This document shows positions 18,489-26,119 of a stretch of 64,000 nt of DNA, piece after piece. Each line of letters begins with the position of its first letter. Position 1 is the stretch's first letter. The notes below the pieces were generated by a model. The model searched no databases, was not told the origin of the DNA, and was given only the letters and a program-made list of their open reading frames with translations. The position numbers were made by a program, and so were the translations under genes. The DNA lies in assembly GCF_001905735.1 (NCBI RefSeq), contig NZ_LISW01000003.1, positions 806,341-870,340 of the forward strand, in the 5' to 3' direction. The DNA is from Streptomyces sp. CB01249 (GTDB lineage Bacteria > Actinomycetota > Actinomycetes > Streptomycetales > Streptomycetaceae).

Positions 18489-21400
18489 ATGCAGATCCGG
18501 CTGACCGTCCTCGCGCCGCCCAGCGGCCAGACCCCGGCGCGCGCCTGCGACGTGCTGGTCACCGCCCCCGCGGGGACGGCGCTGGCCTCCGTCGCCTCGG
18601 GCCTGGCCATGGCCGTCGCCGGTCCCGACGGCTCCCTCGGCAGCGGCGCGGTGGTGCTCTTCGCGGGCCGGGAGCGGCTGGACGCCCAGCGCTGCGCCCT
18701 CGGTGAGCCGCCCCTGGTCGACGGCGCGGTGCTCTCGCTCCAGGCGCCCGGCGAGGACGAGACCGCGGACGACGCGGTCCCCGCCCAGCTCCAGGTGGTC
18801 GCCGGTCCCGACGCGGGCGGGGTCCACCTGCTGCACGGCGGCACGGTCCGCGTCGGCCGCTCGGCCGAGGCCGATGTCCCGCTGGACGACCCCGACGTGT
18901 CCCGGCTGCACTGCGAGGTGACGGTCTCCGAGGACGGCCGGGTCACGGTCGCCGACCTGGGCTCCACCAACGGCACCTCGCTGGACGGGGCCGAGGTCCA
19001 CGACCGCCCGGTCCGGCTGGCCCCGGGGGCGCTGCTGCGGCTCGGCGAGTCGACGCTCCGGCTGGCCTCGGGCGCGCGCCCTCCGGTGCTGCCCACGACC
19101 CCGGACGGCGAGGGCCACCTCCGGGTGGCCCGGGTCCCGGCCCCGCCGGCCGCCCCGGCCCCCGAGGCCGCCCGGCCCGCCCACGACCGGCCCGCGCCGG
19201 ACGAGCCCGAGGCCCGGCCCGGGTCCTCCGCCGGGCACCCGGGCCGCTTCCCGGAGCAGGAGGCGCCCCGGCGCGGCGGCATAGGGGCCTGGGCCCGACG
19301 GCTCAAGGGCGCCCGGGCCGAACCGGTGCCCGCGAGCGCCCCCGCCGAGCCGGTCCCGGCCGTCCCCGAGACGTTCACCTCGCTGCCCACCGCCCCCGAG
19401 GGCACCTGGCCGGATCCGGCCGCCGTCCTGCTGACCGCGCTCGGCCCGGGCCCCCGGCTGTGGGAGCGCGACCCCGCGCACCCGGAGGCGCTGGTGGTCC
19501 GGCTGGGCACCACCGACCGGGCCGACCTGCCCGCCGTGCCGGTGACCGTGAGCCTGCGCGAGGCCGGTTCGCTGGGGCTCGCCGGGCCCCGGGAGCGGCT
19601 GGCCGGGCTCGCCCGGTCCGCCGTGGCCCAGCTGGCCGCACTGCACTCCCCCGCCGACCTGGAGATCGTGCTGATCAGCACGGACCGGGCGCGGACCACG
19701 GAGGAGCGGCGGCGCGAGTGGGCCTGGCTGGGCTGGCTGCCCCATCTGCGCCCGATGCACGGCCAGGACTGCCGCCTGCTCGTCGCGTACGACCGCGACC
19801 AGGCGCTCGCCCGCACCGCCGAACTGGTCCGCCGACTGGACGACGGGCCCCTCGGCCCCGGCTGGGCGAGCCAGGACGCGGCTACGGTCGCCGAGGCCGC
19901 CCGCGCTCACGAGGGCCCGTTCACGGTGGTGATCCTCGACGGCGACCCCGGCGCGGCGGTCCTCCGCGAGCACACGGCCCGGCTGGCCGCGGCCGGTGCG
20001 GCGGCGGGCGTCCATCTGATCTGTCTGGCCGAGACCCCGGCCGCGACACCCACCTCGCCGGTCGCCGCGACGTACGAGGCCGCCTGCCACGCGTCGATCG
20101 CCTTCCGCGAGTGCGGGGCCGTCGGGATGCTGAGCGGTGACGTGGCGACGGCCCTGCGGCTGCTGCGCACGGCGGGCGGCCGGGCCGCGGGCCACGGCAC
20201 GGTGGCCTCGGTGGACGCGGTGTCGGCGCACTGGGCGCAGCGGTTCGCCCGGGCGCTGGCCCCGCTGCGCGCGGAGGGCTCGGCCGCGCTGCCGGGCCGC
20301 CAGGTGCCGGTGGCGCTCCCGCCGTCCGCCCGCCTCCTGGACGAGCTGGGCCTGGCCCGCGCCACCCCGGCCTCCCTGATGGCCCGCTGGGCGTCCACGG
20401 CGGACGACCGCGCGACGCCCCGGGTGGGCGCGCAACGCACGGCGGCGGAAGCGCCGGACTCGGGCCGCACGGCGTACCCCTCCGCGACGACGACGGGCTC
20501 GGGGCGCACCCCGTATCCGGGCACCGGCGACTCCGGCCGCACCCCGTACCCCGACAGCACCACCACGGGCTCGGGCCGCACCCCGTACCCCCGCACCGGC
20601 ACCGGCGACTCCGGCCGGACCCTGTACCCCGACAGCACGACGACCGGCTCGGGCCGCACCCCGTATCCCGGTGCGGCCACGGGCGACTCCGGCCGCACCG
20701 CGTACCCCGACACCACCGCCGGCTCCGGCCGCACCCGGGTCAGCGGTCCCCGGCAGGCCGATGCGCCCCAGGTCGCCGCGCGGGGCGGCGACGGGGCCGG
20801 GGGGACGCAGACCGCCACGCGTACCGCCGTACGACCGGCCGTCCATGCCGGGCGGCCCGTCGTCGTGCTCGGGGCCGGGCCGCGCGGGCCGGTGAGCGTG
20901 GATCTCGCGGACGAGGGGCCGCACCTGCTCATCGAGGGGCCCGGCGGCAGCGGGCGGACCGAGCTGCTGCGGGCCGTCGCGGCGTCGCTGGCGGCCGCCG
21001 CCCGGCCGGACCGGCTGGGCATCGTGCTGGTCGACGGGGCAGGCGGCGAGCGCGGCGAGTCGCTGGGGCCGTGCACGGAGCTGCCGCACGCGTTCACGCG
21101 CCTGGTGGCCTCGGACCCGGTCCGGATGCGGGAGTTCGCCCAGGCGCTGGGCGGCGAGGTGAAGCGGCGGGCCGAGCTGCTCGGCGAGCTGGACTTCGCC
21201 GAGTGGCACAGCCGCCACGAGGACGGGCACACGACCGCGCCCATCCCCGAACAGCGCGGCGACATCGAGGCGCCCCTCAGCGGCACCCTGCGCCTGCGCC
21301 CGGGGGCGGGCCGCCCCGTGGACCCGGGCCCCTCGCCGCTGCCCCGGCTGGTGGTGCTCGTGGACGACTACGACGCGCTGATAGCCCCGGCGCTCGGCAG

Positions 21401-21857
21401 CCCGGGCCGCCCGGCGGCCGGTTCGGTGGTGCGGGCGCTGGAGGCGGTGGCCCGGGACGGCGGCCGGCTGGGCATCCACCTGGTCGCGGCCTCGGCCCGC
21501 CCCGACCGCACGGAGGACACTGAGCTGGCCCGCGGCGCGCGGCTGCGCATCGTGCTCGATCCGCCCGCGGTCCCGCCCTCGCCGGACGAACCGGCGCCGG
21601 GCCGGGGGCGGCTGGGGCATCCGGACGGGCGGGTGACGCCGTTCCAGGGCGGCAGGGTGACCGGGCGCATCCCGCGGACAGCGACGCTGCGGCCGACGGT
21701 CGTCCCGCTGGAGTGGGAGCGGATGGGCGACCCGCCCACCCGCCGCCCGGTCCGCGAGCTGGGCAACGGACCGACGGACCTGGCCCTGCTCGCCAGCGCC
21801 CTGGAACGGGCGGCGCGTTCGGTGAACGCACTCCCCCTCGCGCCCCTGTCCACCTGA
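18489..21857 (+). CDS. FHA domain / FtsK-SpoIIIE-like (EccC-related) protein with SGRT repeats
   Basis: A 1122-residue protein. An FHA phosphothreonine-binding domain (about 101-193) keeps the binding residues (VGRS at 122-125, SRLH at 138-141, STNG near 159-162). A long Pro/Ala linker follows, then an FtsK/EccC-like region. Residues 657-752 hold eight repeats of the form [D/G]SGRTxYP. Next comes a P-loop-like segment in which Walker A reads GPGGSGRT (817-824), with Arg in place of the catalytic Lys, and a Walker B-like VVLVDDYD. The ATG at 18489 is used. It is divergent from pkaA, so reading a kinase signal through FHA is a natural inference. EccC proteins drive ESX secretion, but no WXG100 or other ESX gene is nearby, so this looks like an orphan. 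Confidence 0.85.
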   Translation: MQIRLTVLAPPSGQTPARACDVLVTAPAGTALASVASGLAMAVAGPDGSLGSGAVVLFAGRERLDAQRCALGEPPLVDGAVLSLQAPGEDETADDAVPAQLQVVAGPDAGGVHLLHGGTVRVGRSAEADVPLDDPDVSRLHCEVTVSEDGRVTVADLGSTNGTSLDGAEVHDRPVRLAPGALLRLGESTLRLASGARPPVLPTTPDGEGHLRVARVPAPPAAPAPEAARPAHDRPAPDEPEARPGSSAGHPGRFPEQEAPRRGGIGAWARRLKGARAEPVPASAPAEPVPAVPETFTSLPTAPEGTWPDPAAVLLTALGPGPRLWERDPAHPEALVVRLGTTDRADLPAVPVTVSLREAGSLGLAGPRERLAGLARSAVAQLAALHSPADLEIVLISTDRARTTEERRREWAWLGWLPHLRPMHGQDCRLLVAYDRDQALARTAELVRRLDDGPLGPGWASQDAATVAEAARAHEGPFTVVILDGDPGAAVLREHTARLAAAGAAAGVHLICLAETPAATPTSPVAATYEAACHASIAFRECGAVGMLSGDVATALRLLRTAGGRAAGHGTVASVDAVSAHWAQRFARALAPLRAEGSAALPGRQVPVALPPSARLLDELGLARATPASLMARWASTADDRATPRVGAQRTAAEAPDSGRTAYPSATTTGSGRTPYPGTGDSGRTPYPDSTTTGSGRTPYPRTGTGDSGRTLYPDSTTTGSGRTPYPGAATGDSGRTAYPDTTAGSGRTRVSGPRQADAPQVAARGGDGAGGTQTATRTAVRPAVHAGRPVVVLGAGPRGPVSVDLADEGPHLLIEGPGGSGRTELLRAVAASLAAAARPDRLGIVLVDGAGGERGESLGPCTELPHAFTRLVASDPVRMREFAQALGGEVKRRAELLGELDFAEWHSRHEDGHTTAPIPEQRGDIEAPLSGTLRLRPGAGRPVDPGPSPLPRLVVLVDDYDALIAPALGSPGRPAAGSVVRALEAVARDGGRLGIHLVAASARPDRTEDTELARGARLRIVLDPPAVPPSPDEPAPGRGRLGHPDGRVTPFQGGRVTGRIPRTATLRPTVVPLEWERMGDPPTRRPVRELGNGPTDLALLASALERAARSVNALPLAPLST
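20457..20744 (+). repeat. In-frame tandem repeat coding for SGRTxYP units
   Basis: Eight units alternate DSGRT and GSGRT, most followed by a Pro- or Ala-Tyr-Pro; the last unit is degenerate. It is coding sequence, not CRISPR: units are uneven and in frame. Confidence 0.85.
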
Positions 21858-22017
21858 AGGCCCGCCCAGCCGCGCCCGAGTCACGCCGGAGCCGCCCTCG
21901 AACGACCCCGCGCGGGGCCGGAACAGGGCGGCCCGATCGTCCCCCAATGGCCGGATACCTGCACTGACCCCACGTCACGAGGGCATCACGATCAACGACT
22001 TGGGGCCGAGGACGGTA

Positions 22018-22046
22018 TTGCGGCACCGGGACGCCGGGCATAGGAC
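22018..22046 (+). promoter_or_regulatory. Promoter of the sugar importer operon
   Basis: TTGCGG (22018-22023), 17-bp spacer, TAGGAC (22041-22046). This matches the vegetative Streptomyces pattern and lies about 100 bp before the binding-protein gene. Confidence 0.5.
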
Positions 22047-22144
22047 TGTGCGCACACGACGACGTGACGCACGACCGGCAGCGCTGGCTTCCTGACCCGA
22101 TCCGGCGCCCGGTGGGCGCACGCGGACAGAGAGACGGGGCAGGA

Positions 22145-23515
22145 ATGCGCACAACCCTACGGATTCGCAGAGCGGCCGTGGTGTTCAGCGCCATCGGCGC
22201 GCTGGCCCTCACCGGCTGCGGCGGCGACGGTGACGGCGGAGACAAGAAGCCGGACGAAGGCGGCTCCACGACGGGCAAGGGCTCCACGCCGACCGTCGCC
22301 TTACCGAAACTGGACGGTGAGAAGCTCTCTGTCGCCGCGGTCTGGACGGGTCCGGAACAGGCCAACTTCGTCAAGGTCCTCAAGGAGTTCGAGAAGCGGA
22401 CCGGCGCGACGGTGACGTTCGTCCCGGCGCAGGACCCGATCGTCAACTTCCTCGGTACGAAGATCGCGGGCGGGCAGCCGCCGGACGTCGCGATGATCCC
22501 CCAGGTCGGGGCGATCCAGCAGGCCGTGGCGAAGAAGTGGGCGAAGCCGGTCGGCGCCGAGGCGAAGGCCCAGCTGAGCAAGAACTACGCGCAGGTCTGG
22601 CAGGACCTCGGCACGGTGGACGGCACCCAGTACGGGGTGTATTTCAAGGCCGCCAACAAGTCGCTGGTCTGGTACAACACCAAGGCGTTCGAGAACGCGG
22701 GCGCGAGCGAGCCGAAGACCTGGAAGGACTTCCTGGCGACCGCCGAGACGGTGTCCGCCTCGGGCGTCACCCCGGTCTCGGTCGGCGGCGCGGACGGCTG
22801 GACGCTGACCGACTGGTTCGAGAACGTCTATCTGTCGCAGGCGGGCCCGGAGAAGTACGACCAGCTCGCCCAGCACAAGATCAAGTGGACCGACCCGTCC
22901 GTCAAGGACGCGCTGACCACGCTGGCCCAGCTGTTCGGCAAGCCGTCCCTGATCGCGGGCGGCGCGGACGGCGCGCTCCAGACCGAGTTCCCGGCGTCGG
23001 TCACCCAGACCTTCACCGGCGGCGACCAGCCCAAGGCCGCCATGGTCTACGAGGGCGACTTCGTCGGCGTCAACATCGCGCAGACGAAGGCGAAGATCGG
23101 CACGGACGCCAAGGTCTTCCCGTTCCCCGCGGTCGGCGCCGAGTCGCCCGTGGTGACCGGTGGCGACGCGGCCATCGCGCTGAAGGACGGCAAGGGCGCC
23201 CAGGCCCTGCTGACCTGGCTCGCCTCCGCGGACGCCGCGAAGATCGCCGCCGAGCAGGGCGGGTTCATCTCGCCGAACAAGACCCTGGACCCGGCCGCTT
23301 ACCCGAACGACGTGCAGCGCACGATGGCGAAGGCGCTGATCGCGGCCGGGGAGGCCGTCCGGTTCGACATGTCCGACCAGGCGCCGCAGTCGTTCGGCGG
23401 GACGCCCGGGAAGGGCGAGTGGAAGACCCTCCAGGACTTCCTGAAGAACCCGAAGGACATCGCGGGGACTCAAGCCAAACTGGAGTCCGACGCGGCCAAG
23501 GCGTACAAGAGCTGA
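22145..23515 (+). CDS. ABC sugar transporter substrate-binding lipoprotein
   Basis: A 456-residue lipoprotein. The signal peptide ends in the lipobox LTGC with Cys25, followed by a Gly/Asp-rich linker. The rest is a family-1 (carbohydrate) solute-binding fold with PPDVAMIPQ near residue 120 and an aromatic-rich C-lobe. It captures a sugar or oligosaccharide outside the cell for the two downstream permeases. The specific sugar cannot be read from sequence. The ATG at 22145 has AGGA next to it. First gene of a three-gene operon; the permease gene begins 4 nt after its stop. Confidence 0.93.
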   Translation: MRTTLRIRRAAVVFSAIGALALTGCGGDGDGGDKKPDEGGSTTGKGSTPTVALPKLDGEKLSVAAVWTGPEQANFVKVLKEFEKRTGATVTFVPAQDPIVNFLGTKIAGGQPPDVAMIPQVGAIQQAVAKKWAKPVGAEAKAQLSKNYAQVWQDLGTVDGTQYGVYFKAANKSLVWYNTKAFENAGASEPKTWKDFLATAETVSASGVTPVSVGGADGWTLTDWFENVYLSQAGPEKYDQLAQHKIKWTDPSVKDALTTLAQLFGKPSLIAGGADGALQTEFPASVTQTFTGGDQPKAAMVYEGDFVGVNIAQTKAKIGTDAKVFPFPAVGAESPVVTGGDAAIALKDGKGAQALLTWLASADAAKIAAEQGGFISPNKTLDPAAYPNDVQRTMAKALIAAGEAVRFDMSDQAPQSFGGTPGKGEWKTLQDFLKNPKDIAGTQAKLESDAAKAYKS

Positions 23516-23519
23516 CGGC

Positions 23520-24935
23520 ATGACGACAGCGGCAGCGGGGGGCGCCGACGAGGCGCTCCCCGCCGACAGGCAACGGTCCGGCGGGCCCACCGTGCCCGCC
23601 CCCAGGAAGGCCGCCCCGGCCGGGACCCCGGGGCGCGCGCCCCGGAGCGTGACCGGCACCCGCCGGGTGATCGCGGCGCTCTTCCTGCTGCCCGCGCTGG
23701 TGCTGCTCGGGGCGCTCGTCGTGTACCCGATCGTCTACTCCGTCTACCGGTCGTTCTTCGACCAGGCGGGTACGGGCTTCGCCGGCATCGACAACTACAA
23801 GACGCTGTTCACGGACGACACCATCCGTACGGCGGTCAAGAACAACGCGATCTGGGTGGTCTTCGCGCCGACGGTCTCCACCGCGCTCGGGCTGATCTTC
23901 GCGGTCCTGACCGAGCGCATCCGCTGGGGCACGGCCTTCAAGCTGATCGTCTTCATGCCGATGGCGATCTCCATGCTGGCGGCGGGCATCATCTTCCGGC
24001 TGGTGTACGACCAGGCGCCGGAGCGCGGGGTCGCCAACGCGGTGTGGGTGGGCGTGCACGACACGTTCGCCGAGTCCGCGGGCTTCCCGAAGGCGCATCC
24101 GCTGCCCGTGGCCCCGCTGAAGGCGGCGGGCGGCGGGACCTTCGTGACGAAGGCGACCGTGCACGCCGGGCAGCCCGCCCTACTGCCCCTCGTCGGGGTG
24201 CTCCCGGCGAAGATGCCCGGCGACGCCAAACCGGCCAAGGCCCCGGCGGCGGCCGGGGACGGCGCGGTCACCGGCACCGCGTGGCTGGACTTCACCAAGG
24301 GCGGCGGCGGCAAGCCCAACGTCATCGACGCCAAGGAGCTCGGGCTCAAGGGCCTGAAGGTGGAGGCCGTCAAGGGCGGCGAGGTCGTCGCGACCGCCAA
24401 GGCGGCGGCGGACGGCACGTTCACGCTGCCCGCCGCGGCGGACGGCGCCGAACTGCGCCTCCCCGCCGCCAACTTCAGGGAGCCGTACAACGGAGTGGAC
24501 TGGCTCGGCCCGACGCTCGTGACGCCCGGGATCATCGGGAGTTACGTGTGGATGTGGGCGGGCTTCGCGATGGTGCTGATCGCGGCGGGCCTGGCCGGTC
24601 TGCCGCGTGAACTCCTCGAAGCGGCCCGGGTGGACGGGGCCAACGAGTGGCAGGTGTTCCGCCGGATCACGGTGCCGATGCTCGCCCCGGTCCTCGCGGT
24701 GGTGCTCGTCACGCTGATGATCAACGTGCTGAAGGTGTTCGACCTGGTGTTCATCATCGCGCCGGGCTCGTCCCAGGACGACGCCAACGTGCTGGCGCTC
24801 CAGCTGTACCGGTCCTCGTTCGGCACGGACGCGGATCTCGGGGTCGGCAGCGCCATCGCCGTACTCCTGCTGCTGCTGGTGATCCCGGTGATGCTCTTCA
24901 ACATCAGGCGGATACGGAAGGAGGGGCGCCGATGA
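23520..24935 (+). CDS. MalF-type sugar ABC permease with an inserted CnaB-like domain
   Basis: A 471-residue permease, well over the roughly 300 usual for the family. Helices lie near 50-75, 108-132, 140-163 and 330-360 onward, and the EAA loop (EAARVDGAN) is at about 367-375. Between the third and fourth helices there are about 155 extra residues (172-325) facing outward. Their second half (249-318) has the GTAWLDFT ... GLKGLKVEAV ... AAADGTFTL pattern of CnaB/SdrD-B-like beta-sandwich domains. The insertion is in frame and conserves GC content, so it is not an assembly error. Its stop overlaps the start of the second permease (ATGA). Confidence 0.92.
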   Translation: MTTAAAGGADEALPADRQRSGGPTVPAPRKAAPAGTPGRAPRSVTGTRRVIAALFLLPALVLLGALVVYPIVYSVYRSFFDQAGTGFAGIDNYKTLFTDDTIRTAVKNNAIWVVFAPTVSTALGLIFAVLTERIRWGTAFKLIVFMPMAISMLAAGIIFRLVYDQAPERGVANAVWVGVHDTFAESAGFPKAHPLPVAPLKAAGGGTFVTKATVHAGQPALLPLVGVLPAKMPGDAKPAKAPAAAGDGAVTGTAWLDFTKGGGGKPNVIDAKELGLKGLKVEAVKGGEVVATAKAAADGTFTLPAAADGAELRLPAANFREPYNGVDWLGPTLVTPGIIGSYVWMWAGFAMVLIAAGLAGLPRELLEAARVDGANEWQVFRRITVPMLAPVLAVVLVTLMINVLKVFDLVFIIAPGSSQDDANVLALQLYRSSFGTDADLGVGSAIAVLLLLLVIPVMLFNIRRIRKEGRR

Positions 24936-25807
24936 CGACACCCTCGGCGACGGCGACCCGGTCGCTGGGCGCGCGGATCGCGGCGCGGGCCGGCGGCGGC
25001 GTGATGCGGGTCGTCCTGGTCCTGGTGGCCCTGTTCTGGCTGATGCCGACGATCGGGCTGCTGCTCTCCTCGCTGCGCAGCCCGGACAAGATCGCGTCGA
25101 CCGGCTGGTGGCAGGTCTTCACCGCCCCGTCCGAGCTGACCGTCGACAACTACTCCCGGCTGCTCGACAATTCGGCCATCACGGACTCCCTGCTCTCCAC
25201 GGTCATGATCACCGTGCCGTCCACGCTGCTGGTCGTGGTGATCGGCTCACTCGCGGGATACGCGTTCGCCTGGATGGACTTCCCCGGCCGCGACTGGTGG
25301 TTCCTGCTGGTCGTGGGGCTGCTGGTGGTCCCCGTACAGGTGGCGCTGATCCCGGTGTCGAAGCTGTTCGGCGAGATCGGGATCTTCGAGACGACGCTCG
25401 GTGTGGTGCTCTTCCACACCGCGTTCGGGCTCCCGTTCGCGATCTTCCTGCTGCGCAACTTCTTCGCGGAGATCCCCCGGGAGCTCCTGGAGGCGGCGCG
25501 GCTGGACGGGGCGGGTGAGATACGCCTCTTCACCCGGGTCGTGATGCCGCTGGGCGGTCCGGCGATCGCCTCGCTCGGGATCTTCCAGTTCCTGTGGGTC
25601 TGGAACGACATGCTGGTCGCGCTGATCTTCGCGGACTCCGGGTCCCCGCCGATCACGGTGGCGCTCCAGCAGCAGGTGCGCCAGTTCGGCAACAACATCG
25701 ACGTGCTGGCGCCGGGCGCCTTCGTCTCGATGGTGATCCCGCTCGCGGTGTTCTTCGCCTTCCAGCGCCAGTTCGTCTCCGGCGTGATGGCGGGGGCGGT
25801 CAAGTAG
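24932..25807 (+). CDS. MalG-type sugar ABC permease
   Basis: A 291-residue permease of standard length with about six helices and the EAA loop EAARLDGAGEIRLF near residue 190. It pairs with the MalF-type subunit to form the channel. The start overlaps the previous stop (ATGA at 24932-24935) and GGAGGGGC lies upstream. No ATPase gene is adjacent; in Streptomyces many sugar importers share the multitask ATPase MsiK (family knowledge), so that is the expected partner. Confidence 0.94.
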   Translation: MTTPSATATRSLGARIAARAGGGVMRVVLVLVALFWLMPTIGLLLSSLRSPDKIASTGWWQVFTAPSELTVDNYSRLLDNSAITDSLLSTVMITVPSTLLVVVIGSLAGYAFAWMDFPGRDWWFLLVVGLLVVPVQVALIPVSKLFGEIGIFETTLGVVLFHTAFGLPFAIFLLRNFFAEIPRELLEAARLDGAGEIRLFTRVVMPLGGPAIASLGIFQFLWVWNDMLVALIFADSGSPPITVALQQQVRQFGNNIDVLAPGAFVSMVIPLAVFFAFQRQFVSGVMAGAVK

Positions 25808-25822
25808 CGGGTACGTAACAGA

Positions 25823-25858
25823 GCGGGGCACTCCGGCCGGGCGGCGGGGGTGCCCCGC
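25823..25858 (+). terminator. Hairpin terminator after the sugar importer operon
   Basis: Arms GCGGGGCAC (25823-25831) and GTGCCCCGC (25850-25858) lie 15 nt after the stop. A second GC-rich palindrome follows near 25870-25890. Confidence 0.6.
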
Positions 25859-25937
25859 AGCCGTGCGGCGCCCGGGATCCCGGGCCTCCGGGGCGCCCGT
25901 CATGGCCCCGCACGCACCGTATTGCCCAAGGTTCACT

Positions 25938-25958
25938 TACTGTCCCGGGTAGTATGAT
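25938..25958 (+). promoter_or_regulatory. -10 box with overlapping 17-bp palindrome upstream of the TagF-like gene
   Basis: TATGAT (25953-25958) is a near-consensus -10. A dyad TACTnnCCnGGnnAGTA (25938-25954) overlaps it and looks like a repressor site. Further down, a 10-bp direct repeat (CAGTACGC core) occurs at 26071 and 26091, 20 bp apart. Confidence 0.4.
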
Positions 25959-26119
25959 AAGTGGGGCCTTCATCAGCCGCGCGCGGTCGACCGCTCACGG
26001 GCCCGACGCGCCCGTCTCTTCGGCCTTCGTACGCCTGCCCGCCCCCTGACCCGTCCTGCGGAGCCCGCCCCAGTACGCTGTGTGCTCTCCCAGTACGCAC
26101 AGTCCGAGAAAGAGTCCGT

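Noticed and set aside
20457..20744. Possible CRISPR array
   Set aside because: Repeat units are short, uneven, in frame and coding; there are no unique spacers of constant size and no cas genes.
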